Assembly (NCBI RefSeq): GCF_910592395.1
Contig: NC_088318.1
Coordinates: 13,826,349 to 13,890,348 of the forward strand
Source: Lineus longissimus
Lineage: Eukaryota > Nemertea > Pilidiophora > Heteronemertea > Lineidae
Length of the DNA: 64,000 nucleotides
Direction: 5' to 3'
The first letter of the stretch is position 1, and each line of letters opens with the position of its first letter. This document shows positions 48,312-59,054 of the stretch, piece by piece. A model generated the notes under the pieces. That model worked only from the letters and a program-made list of their open reading frames with translations, was not told where the DNA came from and did not search any database. The position numbers were made by a program, and so were the translations under genes.

Positions 48312-48317
48312 AATAAA
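48312..48317 (+). terminator. Candidate polyadenylation signal of NPEPL1
   Basis: AATAAA about 210 bases after the stop codon at 48103. Another AATAAA lies near 48961. Confidence 0.5.
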
Positions 48318-48356
48318 CAAAATGTAGAGTGTATTTTAGTGTGGGCTGTCCTGCTC

Positions 48357-48575
48357 TTAAAGGTCAATGTGCAATGCCGTTTATTAAAATTTGAAATTTG
48401 AAAATTTTCGATTACATAAATACGCATTCGATAGAATTTTCTGCACTACTTTGAGTAGATAGATATACGATTACTATAAACACCATGTTTCAGCAAATTT
48501 CTATGTATATTAACTGCACTACAGCATTTCTGTTTTCCTGGATCACAAATAATTACAAACGGCATACTCCTTTAA
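48357..48575. mobile_element. TTAA-ended MITE candidate (~219 bp) after NPEPL1
   Basis: The left end TTAAAGG...AATGCCGTTT is mirrored on the right by AAACGGCATACTCCTTTAA, and both ends carry TTAA. There is no ORF of note inside. It is the same style as the elements at 18608 and 29238. Confidence 0.45.
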
Positions 48576-49420
48576 ACTATATTTTAGTTGGTGTAGATTT
48601 CCATTGGGGACCAACTAATTGGTCACTTTTGCTGGCTTCTCATTTGTACGAATATATTGATATAAGAAGTATTTTTTATTTAGTTTGATACTTAAAAGGT
48701 AGCTCTAGATTATTATTTTATTAAACGGTTAACCTGTCCAATTACTCTTGAATATCTGACAATTATCTTTGCCAGAACAAAGAAGACACATTTTAGTGGT
48801 CAACTTCTCCAGTTGCTTTTTGGGAACTCAAATTTAGAATCAAATTGTCAGAAGAGTACATGGGGGTGGGTCTTTAAATGTGCTAGGAGAATCTGTGTGA
48901 ATGCTGTATACATGATATGAAAATGATGTTTTTCACTGTGGATTGCTTTACCCGTACTTTCAATAAATATTTATCACAAATGAGTTGGTTCTTTTTATCT
49001 GTCAATGTTAACCAGATCTTATTGTGACCACGCCACCACGTAGGTTCTTTCAGGGTGTCAATTGAAGCTCTTTCTCACTGTCCAAGTACAGCCAAAACAG
49101 GTTCAATAAAACAACAATTCATGAGGGGTCACTGAATTTTATTTTGGATTCGTTTTCCAAAATGTCTCACCGACTAACTCGGATGAGAAGGTGTCAGTAC
49201 TTCCATCGAGTTTTGTGAATGGTCTTGGAACAGGACTAGACAAAGACGATGCAGACAGTAGTTTCAATATTGGACTTCATTGCCATTCGATGCCCGGATT
49301 CAGGTACACTGCAACTGGCCCCGGTTGAAAAATTGCCCATGCAAAGTTTTTGAAACACACTGTAGCATTTAGACCCCAGCGCCTCCTGTGGACTGTTCGT
49401 GAAACTGCAATAGTGTCGCA
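48576..49420. other. NPEPL1-ABHD4 intergenic region
   Basis: Must include the ABHD4 promoter. The 'cccagcgcctcctgtgg' stretch just upstream of the ATG is modestly GC-rich. No TATA box or other clear core element is seen. Confidence 0.4.
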
Positions 49421-52391
49421 ATGGCTGACGCTGTGGACGAAGGGTAAGGAACCTTTCCATTTTACCTCGATCTCATCTTGGAGGAATTCTACTTCAAGAT
49501 CTCATGATCTCAGAATGTTAAAAAATGTGTGAACTATTCAGAAAGCATGACTCTATCGGGTAGAAGGATGAATCATCAAGATGACTAGACCAGTTGTGTC
49601 AAAATGCTGTAGTGTAAATCGGTGAATGCTTATACTAAAACTTTACTTTAAACTTCATGTACATTTTACACGAGTCATCTCTGTAGAAAACTGTAGTAAA
49701 AGCATTTACTAGTCTTTATAAATATTAGCCATGTAGCTGTGAGTATGTACATAGGCTACATGCGCTGCATGTATGGTGGCCACAATGTGATGTGTAATAC
49801 TGTGTTACATCATGATGACTCTGCATAACTGAATTGCATCTAACTTTGGCCTGCCTCGAAGTTATAGGCCTAGTGCCGTGGTGTTGATTCAAAACTAGTC
49901 TCGACCTTTTTGTAGGAATTTCATAGTTTGTTTGAAGTTTCAGTTTGGTGGCCTAGGCCCTGACCAGTCCCTCCCATGCATTTCGCCTGTAACATAACAA
50001 AGGCATCAAATGATTTAAAGCAAGCCAAAGTGTCACAGTGGCTCACTATGGCTGAGGCCTTCTGACATGTTTGAGTGTGTGCATTCGACTCGTTTCCAGT
50101 GGGTTAAAATCTTATACTAGATTGTTTGGTTTTCAATTTCAGAGGTGGTGGTTGGTTTAGCTGGTTGCGGTGGCGTCCCACCTCCACTGTATCTCTTGCA
50201 CAGGCCGAACAAAAACTCTTGAAAGGTAAGGAGTGGATATAAATTTGCAGCCACACCTGCAATGAATCGGAGTGACTCACTCTTCCTAGTCTGTGGACAA
50301 ATCCAGTCAGGACCCTTTCAATTCATCACATCCTTCACATTGCAAAACTGGGCTCTTTGAAACCGACCCAAAATGACCTGACCATGCAGAGCTAGGAAGA
50401 TGAAAGATTTGGGAGCTCATGCATATAACACTGTCATGTGTGGGGGGCGCAGGAGAATATCATGTGGCCTTGTCACATGTATTGATTAATTTCTTTCTAC
50501 TCTACTCTCCAGGGTTGAAAAGTGTGTTGTCTTCAAAATATGTGTGGATTGCTGGCAATAAAAAACGGATATGGACTGTCTGGACAAACCCAAACAACAC
50601 AGACAAAACACCGGTTGTTTTCGTTCACGGAATGGGAGGTGGTGTTGGCTTATGGGCTCTAAATATAGATGGCGTGGCGGAACAGAGACCTTTCTATGCG
50701 TTCGATCTTTTAGGTTTCGGCCGAAGCAGCAGAGCTGAGTTTAGTCAAGATGCCGTTTTGGCAGAGAAAGACTTCGTAGAGTCGATTGAAGACTGGCGCA
50801 AAGAAATGGGACTAGAGCGCTTTGTTTTGTTGGGGCATAGTCTCGGCGGCTATTTAGCTAGCTCGTACTCGTTACGATATCCACAGTACGTCAAACACTT
50901 GATATTAGTTGATCCGTGGGGATTTCCAGAGCGGGTTCAGGATCCGGAAAGACTGTATAGGATACCTATTTGGGCAAGAACTGTTGCGGCGCTTTTGCAG
51001 CCGTTTAACCCACTGGCAGTTGTGAGATTTGCTGGACCTTGGGGTGAGTAAATCCAGTACAGTATGTTGTGAACTGCCAAATAGTTTTGGGCATCTCAAA
51101 ACCAGGATTTTGTTCGGGAAGACCAGCAGAAATATCTGTCCTTTAAATTTAGTGAGGTGTCCGGATTACAAAGGTCAAATCATGTAGAAATGACCCATTT
51201 GGGACTAAAATTACCATCCCTCAGAGAGGGTGTGTGCACAGGGGTGTCTGTTAATAGAGATTCCACAGTTCTTTGACGTTCGAGTTCTCCCAATAAAAAC
51301 ATGTTTTGTTAAAAAATGATAGCACTTGGTAGATTTTCTGGAAGTTAAGTTGTCCTTTCTTCTTTTTTACAGGACCAGGTTTAGTTCAGCGATTCCGGCC
51401 AGATTTCAAAAAGAAGTATTCAGGGTTTGTTGAAGATGACAGTATTATATTTGACTACATCTACCATTGCAATGCTCAATATCCGAGGTGAGTTTTCATG
51501 TCCGGGTTTGTTTAGGAACAGTCCTACACACTCCATCAAAATTGTTAAGGCTCTCATCGAAACATCAAACTGTTAGAGGCTGTCTTCTCAGTATAAACTG
51601 GTCCATCTTCCCAGTATAAACTGGTACTTATTTTACTCTTGGGTGTGAGAAGGAATAAGAGTTAAGGGACTTGCACAAGGATGCTGAGATGAAACAATGG
51701 TGATCATTCTGCCAGTCGATCCCAGAACCTCCTGATTATGAATGTATTGCTCTGACGCCTGTGCCACCAATCTCCTTTCATGAACTTGGCTAATTTTCAA
51801 ATCGTCTATTACTTTACAGTGGCGAGACGGCTTTCAAAACTATGTCGATACCATTCGGTTGGGCAAGGAACCCCATGATACACCGTGTGAAGGAGATAGA
51901 CCGGTCCATACCTATGACAATTGTATATGGGTCAAGATCATGGGTTGATAACTCAACAGGGAATCTAGTTAAATTTCTACGTGAGGATGCTCATGTTGAC
52001 GTTCAGGTGAGTAAAATTTCTATTCTTCGAATGCTGCATAGTTGCTATACAATATACTGCCAGCTTATAAACATTCTGAAACAGCGACAATAAATGGACC
52101 GTGAACTTTTAAAATTGCAGTTAAACAACTCTGTTAAGGCTTCTGCAACTGACAAAAGTTCTAGCCAAAGATTGCTTCAACTGGTCTGGCTTCGGAAAAA
52201 TCTATCGATCAGCTTGTCCTCCATAAATCATTGATGTTATCATCTTAATTTTTCAGCTGATCAAGGGAGCAGGTCACCATGTTTACGCTGACCGGGCGGA
52301 AGCGTTCAACAGTCTGGTAAACAAAGTCTGTGATAGTGTCGACGAGCGAAATGACCGTGGAGAGAAAAACAGTGATGAAACAGCGTCTTGA
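49421..52391 (+). CDS. ABHD4: ABHD4-like alpha/beta hydrolase (lyso-NAPE lipase)
   Basis: In vertebrates ABHD4 removes acyl chains from N-acyl-phosphatidylethanolamine and its lyso form, on the route to N-acylethanolamines. Exons: 49421-49443, 50143-50225, 50513-51043, 51373-51487, 51820-52006 and 52257-52391. Phases agree throughout, giving 357 residues against about 342 in human. Visible motifs are the oxyanion HGMGGG (about 74-79), [11 protein letters not shown] (99-109), nucleophile elbow LGHSLGG with Ser145, LVDPWGFP, and the HX4D acyltransferase-like motif HHVYAD (His320 to Asp325), whose His is also the catalytic candidate. Ser145 separates it from ABHD5, in which that serine is replaced. 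The N terminus, [11 protein letters not shown], matches the WRPTS signature of the ABHD4/5 group. The upstream gene is NPEPL1 on the same strand; downstream lies a large minisatellite. Confidence 0.95.
51146..51275 (-). mobile_element. Pogo/Tc-like MITE fragment in ABHD4 intron 3
   Basis: 'agtgaggtgtccggatta', 'gggactaaaa', 'ccctcagagaggg' and 'ggggtgtctgttaatagag' plus 'attccacag' are the inverted, diverged counterpart of the element at 27983-28130. Confidence 0.4.
51640..51775 (-). mobile_element. SINE-like fragment in ABHD4 intron 4
   Basis: 'gggacttgcacaaggatgc' followed by 'tcgatcccagaacctcctga' and 'tattgctctgacgcctgtgc' reads, on the other strand, like a tRNA-derived head with a B-box. 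It is related to 45840-45945 and 60600-60662. Confidence 0.4.
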
Positions 52392-52899
52392 TTTTCATTC
52401 TTTCAGTAGTGTCAGTCTTTCTGTACTCTTAACAAAAAACCGTTGGGGAAACCGTGATAGAACGATATATCTATCATGATTTATTACTAATATTTATTGT
52501 TACCTATACTATGTATAAAAGTGGCATTATGAAAACAAATAGATGGTGATGTATACCATGTTATGAAAAATGATAATGTTATTATGTAATCACGTTCTCC
52601 TGTGAAGCCACAGATAAAGAACTGACATTGAAAACTCTATTTCTGAAGAACTTGGACAAAACTATGGTGGTTTTAGAAAACTTACTGTGGCATAGCAAAT
52701 CGTCTTGGTGCTGCACAGAGATGAACCTGAGTTGTGCTCTGCATCAGCGTGGAACATTGGCTAAAATCAGGGCAGCATTCATTATATATGTGTCATACAT
52801 GCATGTTGATGATTTAACAAGTAGATATTTTAAAGATATATTCTTTGTTGTTACATGTACATGTACATGATGAAAATGATCTTGTTACATCCTCCTGCC
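52392..52899. other. ABHD4 3' UTR and flank
   Basis: AT-rich. No canonical AATAAA found close to the stop codon. A (TACATG)n run lies at 52852-52870. Confidence 0.4.
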
Positions 52900-55800
52900 A
52901 CCTGCTAGAGGTTGTGAGGGACGGAAAACTAGGTTGTAAAAGGCAGGGGGAAAGGTTTTAAAAGGTGGGGGACTATTTCCTCCTTACTAGACTAGCCACA
53001 TGTTCAAAACACTAAGGACTATACATGTAACTCCTGCTTCATCAGCTACAGGTTTTAAGAGACTGGGGACCAAGTTTCGAAAGACGGGACAAAGTTGGGA
53101 AAAGTCCGGAGATGATTCCTCCTGATCTTTGTTACAAAAGGCATAGGTTGTGTAACCTCCGCCTTCACCAGCTACAGGTTTTGAGAGACTGGGGACCAAG
53201 TTGTAAATGACAGGGGACCAAGTTTTAAAAGACAGGGATGGGGTTATAAAACATTGAGGGACATTCTCCTTTCTACACAAGGAGCTGTTTGTGAAAAACC
53301 AGGGACTATACTTACTTTCACCAGTTTCTACAGGTCGCGAGAGGTGGGAGGGGGTAAATTTGTAAAAGATCAGAGGACTAATCCTCCTTGCTCTGCAATG
53401 CACAGCTGGTGAACAACTAGGGACTATACCGCCAGGTTCACCAGCTAGAGGTTGTGAGAGACGGAGTTCAGAGTTGTAAAAGACTGGGTATCAATGCAAG
53501 CTGTGGAAGATTAGGGGACTACTCCTCCTAGCTACACAAAGCATAGGTTGTGACAGACACGGGACTAGCGCTCCTGCTTCAGATCATTGGAGACGGACAA
53601 AATTGTGAAACATGAGTCTAGTCCTCCTTGCTGCACAAGCCAAAAAATGAAAAAGACGAGTGACTATACCTCCTGCTGCATGTGTGATAGACAGGGAACC
53701 AAGTTTTGAAAGACAGGGAATCAAGTTTTGAAAGACGGGAGGACTATTCCTCCTTGCTACACTAGCCATCTGTTTTGGTGAAAGACCAATGACTAGCCCC
53801 CCTGCTACACCAGCTGATAGTTTTGAACGACAAGACTATACCACTGGTTGTGAAAGACTGGTACTAATAACTCGTACTAAGCCAGCCCCAAGTTGGGAAA
53901 GACAGGGACTATTCCTCCAGTCTTCACCCAGCTGCAAGTTGTAAAATGCAGGGGACCGTCTTTTAAAACCTGTGTGGTTTCAAACTTGTGTTTTTTGAAG
54001 ATGGGAGTATTTCCCATACCACATCAACCACAGGTTGTGAAAGACAGGCGGTCGACGACGTCACCTACTTCACCACTTAGGATTGTGAAAAAGACGGGGG
54101 ACAATTCTTCCTCCTACACCAGCCAAAAGCTCTGAAAGACAGGCGACGATTTTGCCTGCTTCACCTAGCCGTAGGTTGTGAAAGACGGGGACAAATTCCT
54201 GCTGATCCACCACCTACAAGTTGTAAAAAAACGGGATAATATACCTCCTGCTTCACCAGCTATAGGTTGTGAGAGACAGGGTTAACATAGTTGTAAAAGA
54301 CTGGGTATCAATGCAAGCTGTGGAAGATTAGTGGACTACTCCTCCTTGCTACACAAGACAAAAAATGAAAAACTTTGTCCGTCTCCAATGACCTGAAGCA
54401 GGAGCTCTAGTCCCGTGTCTGTCACAACCTATGATCCACCACCCACAAGTTGTAAAAGACGGGATAATATACCTCCTACAAACGGTTGTGTAAGACCAGA
54501 GACTACCCTGTTTCACCAGCTACAAGTTGTGAAAGACAGGGGAGCTAGTTCTCAAAGACAGGAGACCATCTAGTCGTGAAATACAGGGAATATTCCTCCT
54601 GCTACACCAGCAACATGTCGTTAAATGCAGGCAAATATACCCCCTGCAAGAACAACCAGCGGCTGCATAAAACCAGAGATTATACCCCAGGCATGCTTCA
54701 CCGCCTGCATGTTGTGAGAGACACGGACCAGCTGGTGGTGAAGCACAGGGGACGAAGTTGTGACAGACAGAGGACCATACCTCCTTCAACACCAGCCAAC
54801 GGTTATGGCCAGGGAAGTAGAAATACTGAAGACAGGCGACGATTCCCATCCTGCTACCCAGCCGCCACAAGCAGTGAAAGGCAGAGGGCAATATACCTCC
54901 TGCTTAACTAGCTACAGGTTGTGAGAGACATGAGAAAAGACCACGCCACGTTGTGAAAGACAGGGGACTATTTCTCCTGCTACACAAGTCAAAAGCGCTG
55001 TTGAAGACAGCGGACTATTCCTCCTGCTGCGAAAGCCAAAAGCTGCAAAGGACCTGCGAAGACTTCACCTGCTCCACCCAGCCGTAGGTTGTGAAAGACA
55101 GGGGACCATTCCTCCTGCTCCACTAGCCACAGTTTATGAAAGACAGGCGTCTATTCCTTTTCCTACACCCAGTTACAAGTTTAGAAAGGCAGTAGAATGT
55201 AACAAAAAAGTCGATTAGTGAAAGACAGGGGACTATTTCTCCTGCCACACCAGCTAGTAGTTTTGAAAGACAGTACACTATACCACCGGTTGTGAAAGAA
55301 CGGCGGGGGTTTATACCTCCTCACTCACCACAGCTTACCAGAGACGGAGATTATATTACCTCTGCTTCACTCTGCAGCAAGCTGTCAAATACCGGGGACT
55401 ATCCTCCGGCTACACCAACCACAGATTATACCCCAAGCATGCTTCACAGCCTGCATGTTGTGAGAGACGTGGACCAACTGGTGGTGAAGCACAGGGGACG
55501 AAGTCGTGACAGACAGAGGACCATACCTCCTGCAACACCAGCCAACGGTTATGGCCAGGGAAGTAGAAGAACTGAAGACAGGCGACGATTCCCCTCCTGC
55601 TACCCAGCCGCCACAAGCAGTGAAAGGCAGAAGGCAATATACCTCCTGCTTCACCAGCTACAGGTTGTGAGAGACATGAGAAAAGACCACACCACGTTGT
55701 GAAAGACAGGGGACTATTTCTCCTGCTACACCAGTCAAAGGCGCTGTGGAAGACAGCGGACTATTCCTCTTGCTGCGAAAACCAAAAGCTACAAAGGACC

Positions 55801-58345
55801 TGCGAAGACTTTACCCAGCCGTAGGTTGTGAAAGACAGGGGACCATTCCTCCTGCTCCTCTAGCCACAGTTTATGAAAGACAGGCGTCTATTCCTTTTCC
55901 TACACCCAGTTACAAGTTTAGAAAGGCAGTAGAATGTAATCAAAAAAGTCGATTAGTGAAAGACAGGGGACTATTTCTCCTGCTACACCAGCTAGTAGTT
56001 TTGAAAGACAGTACACTATACCACCGGTTGTGAAAGAACGGCGGGGTTTATACCTCCTCACTCACCACAGCTTACCAGAGACGGAGATTATATTACCTCC
56101 GCTTCACTCTGCAGCAAGCTGTCAAATACCGGGGACTATCCTCCGGCTACACCAACCACAGATTATACCCCAAGCATGCTTCACCGCCTGCATGTTGTGA
56201 GAGAGGCGTGGACCAACTGGTGGCGCACAGGGGACGAAGTTGTGACAGACAGAGGAACATACCTCCTGCAACACCAGCCAACGGTTATGGCCAGGGAAGA
56301 AACAAAACTGAAGACAGGCGACGATTCCCCTCCTGCTACCCAGCCGCTACAATAAGTGAAAGGCAGAGGGCAATATACCTCCTGCTTAACCAGCTACAGG
56401 TTGTGAAAGACAGGGGAATATTCTCCTGCTACACCAGTCAAAGGCGCTGTGGAAGACAGCGGACTATTCCTCCTGCTGCGAAAGCCAAAAAAGGCTGCAA
56501 AGGACCTGCGAAGACTTCACCTGCTCCACCCAGCCGTAGGTTGTGAAAGACAGGGGACCATTCCTCCTGCTCCACTAGCCACAGTTTATGAAAGACAGGC
56601 GTCTATTCCTTTTCCTACACCCAGTTACAAGTTTAGAAAGGCAGTAGAATGTAACCAAAAAAGTCGATTAGTGAAAGACAGGGGACTATTTCTCCTGCTA
56701 CACCAGCTAGTAGTTTTGGAAGACAGTACACTATACCACCGGTTGTGAAAGAACGGCGGGGGTTTGTACCTCCTCACTCACCACAGCTTACCAGAGACGG
56801 AGACTATATTACCTCTGCTTCACCCTGCAGCAAGCTGTCAAATCCCGGGGACTATTCAAGACTATTCAAGACTATTCAAGATTCAAGATCCTCCGGCTAC
56901 ACCAACCACAGATTACACCCCAAGCAAGCTTCACCGCCTGCATGTTGTGAGAGACACGGACCAGCTGGTGGTGAAGCACAGGGGACGAAGTTGTGACAGA
57001 CAGAGGACCATACCTCCTGCTACAGCAGCCACCGGTTATGGCCAGGGTGCTTCACCTATATACCACAGATTGTGAGAGAGGGAACGAAGGTGGTTGTTTA
57101 ATTCCTTCTGCTGACCAGCTGATAGCGAGATACCACTGTGCTTTATATCTCCTCTTTCTCTAGCCACAGACTATGAAAGATAGGGACTTTTCCTCCTGCT
57201 CGAGCCAGCAGCAAGGAGCTACATGCAGGCGATTATCCTCCGGAGCAATACACCAGCAACAGGTTGTTAAAGAGAGCGGACTATTCCGCATGCCTCATCA
57301 GTCATACCACCGTGAGTTGTCAGAAAGACATGGGACTATTCCTTTCTGCTACACCATCCACAAGTTGTGACAAAGACTTGCAACTGTTAAGGCACTGACA
57401 GGCGACGAAGCCACCTTTTTCGCCAGTTCATCCTGCTACACCTGCAAGAAGTAGCAAAATTGAAGAAAGGCGACGCCGATTCCCCTCCTGCTACCCAGCC
57501 GCCGCAAACAGTGAAAGGCAGAGAGTAATATACCTCCTGCTTAACCAGCTACAGGTTGTGAGAGACATGAGAAAAGTGGTAAAGGACAGGGTAACAAGTT
57601 GTGAACGACCGGGCCCTGTCCCCGCTTCTGCTACACAATCCGCAATTCGTGAAAAACAGGGGCTTTTTACCCCGCCTTCACCCTGCAGCAAGCTGTCAAA
57701 TACCGGGGACTATCCTCCGGCTACACCAAACACAGGTTGTTAAAGAGAGCGGACTATCCCTCATGCCACATCCATGCTTCTCTAGCTACCTGTTGTGAGA
57801 GACAGGTAATCATGATGTTAGCGAAAGTGCGAGAATTATTCCTACAGCTACACCAGCTGATAGCTTGAACGAGGACAAAACCACCGGTTGTCAAAGACTG
57901 GTTGTGAAAGAACGGGGTACTATTCCTCCGGTTTCACCCAGCAGCAATTGTCAAATAAAACAGGGAACTTTCTTCTGGCTACAGCAACAAGGTTAAAACA
58001 GGGGACATTTCCTCAAGCCAAAACAGCATACAGGACAGGTGACGACGCCTCGTGTTTCACCACCGTTGGCTGTGAAGAAGACATAGGACTATTCCTACTG
58101 CTATACCAGTCACAAGTTGTGAAAGACGGGAAGATTGTCCTCCTGCTACGCAGCCGCAGGTTGTGAAAGGCAGAAGGCTATAGAACCCTGGTTGTGAACG
58201 CCCAAGGACTATACATCCTCATTAACCAGCTGTATGTTGATAGAGAGAGGACGAAGTTGTTTGAGAGAGGGGAGCAGGTTGTGAACGACAGGGGACTGTT
58301 ACTCCTGCTTCATCAGCTACATGATATGTGTGACAGAGGACCAAG
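52900..58345 (+). repeat. Large degenerate minisatellite, ~45-60-bp unit
   Basis: A core of the form 'gttgtgaaagacaggggact' + 'attcctcctgctacaccagc' recurs with heavy variation for about 5.5 kb. Where units are 45 bases long one frame reads 15-residue repeats (for example VKDRGLFLLLHQL), giving short open frames of up to 136 codons broken by stops and length changes. It fills nearly all the space between the convergent ABHD4 and ENTR1 genes. No domain, start context or splice pattern supports a protein. Confidence 0.9.
54657..57790 (+). repeat. Higher-order repeats (~716-858 bp) within the minisatellite
   Basis: The marker 'gcagcaagctgtcaaa' falls at about 55374, 56111, 56827 and 57685, giving spacings of 737, 716 and 858 bases. 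The marker 'attataccccaggcatgctt' type at about 54680 recurs about 745 bases later. Copies at 55.3-56.0 and 56.0-56.8 kb are highly similar over most of their length, so blocks of many short units have been duplicated together. The short tandem 'gactattcaa' at 56849-56880 is a local expansion in one copy. Confidence 0.88.
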
Positions 58346-58589
58346 TTACACCACATCTTTGGACTATATGCAATAAGGTCCAATGTGACTGAATTATTGT
58401 CCCTAAGGTATGATCTGGTTGTGATATGGAGCAACTAGGACCACCTCATTGTGAAATATGCAGCCCTCCAATCAAGAGACAATCGTTTGTGACATTGTCT
58501 CGAGTGCATTGTTGACAACTTAGTCTCTCAGAGCCGGTAGCTTGTGTAGCAGGACGTAAGTTCCCAAGTCTACTACAATTTGCATCTTG

Positions 58590-58765
58590 ATGCAGCACAT
58601 CTGTCCGACTTGTGGCTGGTGAAGCAGGAGGAATGGTTCCCCCGTCTTTCACAACCTTCGACTGTGTGGAACAGGCGAAATCATGCCACGTCTCACAGCG
58701 TTTGTCTGATGTTGCAGGAGGGATAGTCCTTTGCACAAACTCTGGCCCTGTCACAACCAGACACA
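58590..58765 (-). repeat. Inverted minisatellite units at the right edge
   Basis: 'ggtgaagcaggaggaatgg' + 'ttcccccgtctttcacaacc' and 'gttgcaggagggatagtcc' are reverse complements of the core unit, so orientation flips before ENTR1. Confidence 0.85.
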
Positions 58766-59054
58766 TTCGCAAATGAACCAAAGGAACAATCTGCCAGTGG
58801 TCATGACAATGACCTGTACATGCCGAGGATACTTTCTACAAAATGACAAATACATGTATGCATATTTGAAATCAAATTTTATCATTGAGAATATCTACTA
58901 TTGACATTAACAAATATACATTTTGCGAGCAATTACTGGCAATAAATTACAGACCCTTTCGTCTTCGACAAAGGAAATAATACACAAGCATGAAAACCTA
59001 GAGACTGACTGGGCTCTAAAAAGTTATACACTGTAATCTTCATCACATCACAAA
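58766..59054. other. 3' flank/UTR of ENTR1 (minus strand)
   Basis: AT-rich sequence downstream of the ENTR1 stop. No canonical AATAAA in the minus-strand sense was found. Confidence 0.4.

Noticed and set aside
49421-52391. Assignment to ABHD5/CGI-58 rather than ABHD4
   Set aside because: The nucleophile serine is present in GHSLGG. ABHD5 lacks it, and the flanking sequence fits ABHD4.
55292-56546. Open frames of 95-136 codons in the minisatellite as a repeat protein
   Set aside because: Units vary in length by non-multiples of three, stops interrupt, and no start or splice context is present. The frames follow from the 45-bp unit size.
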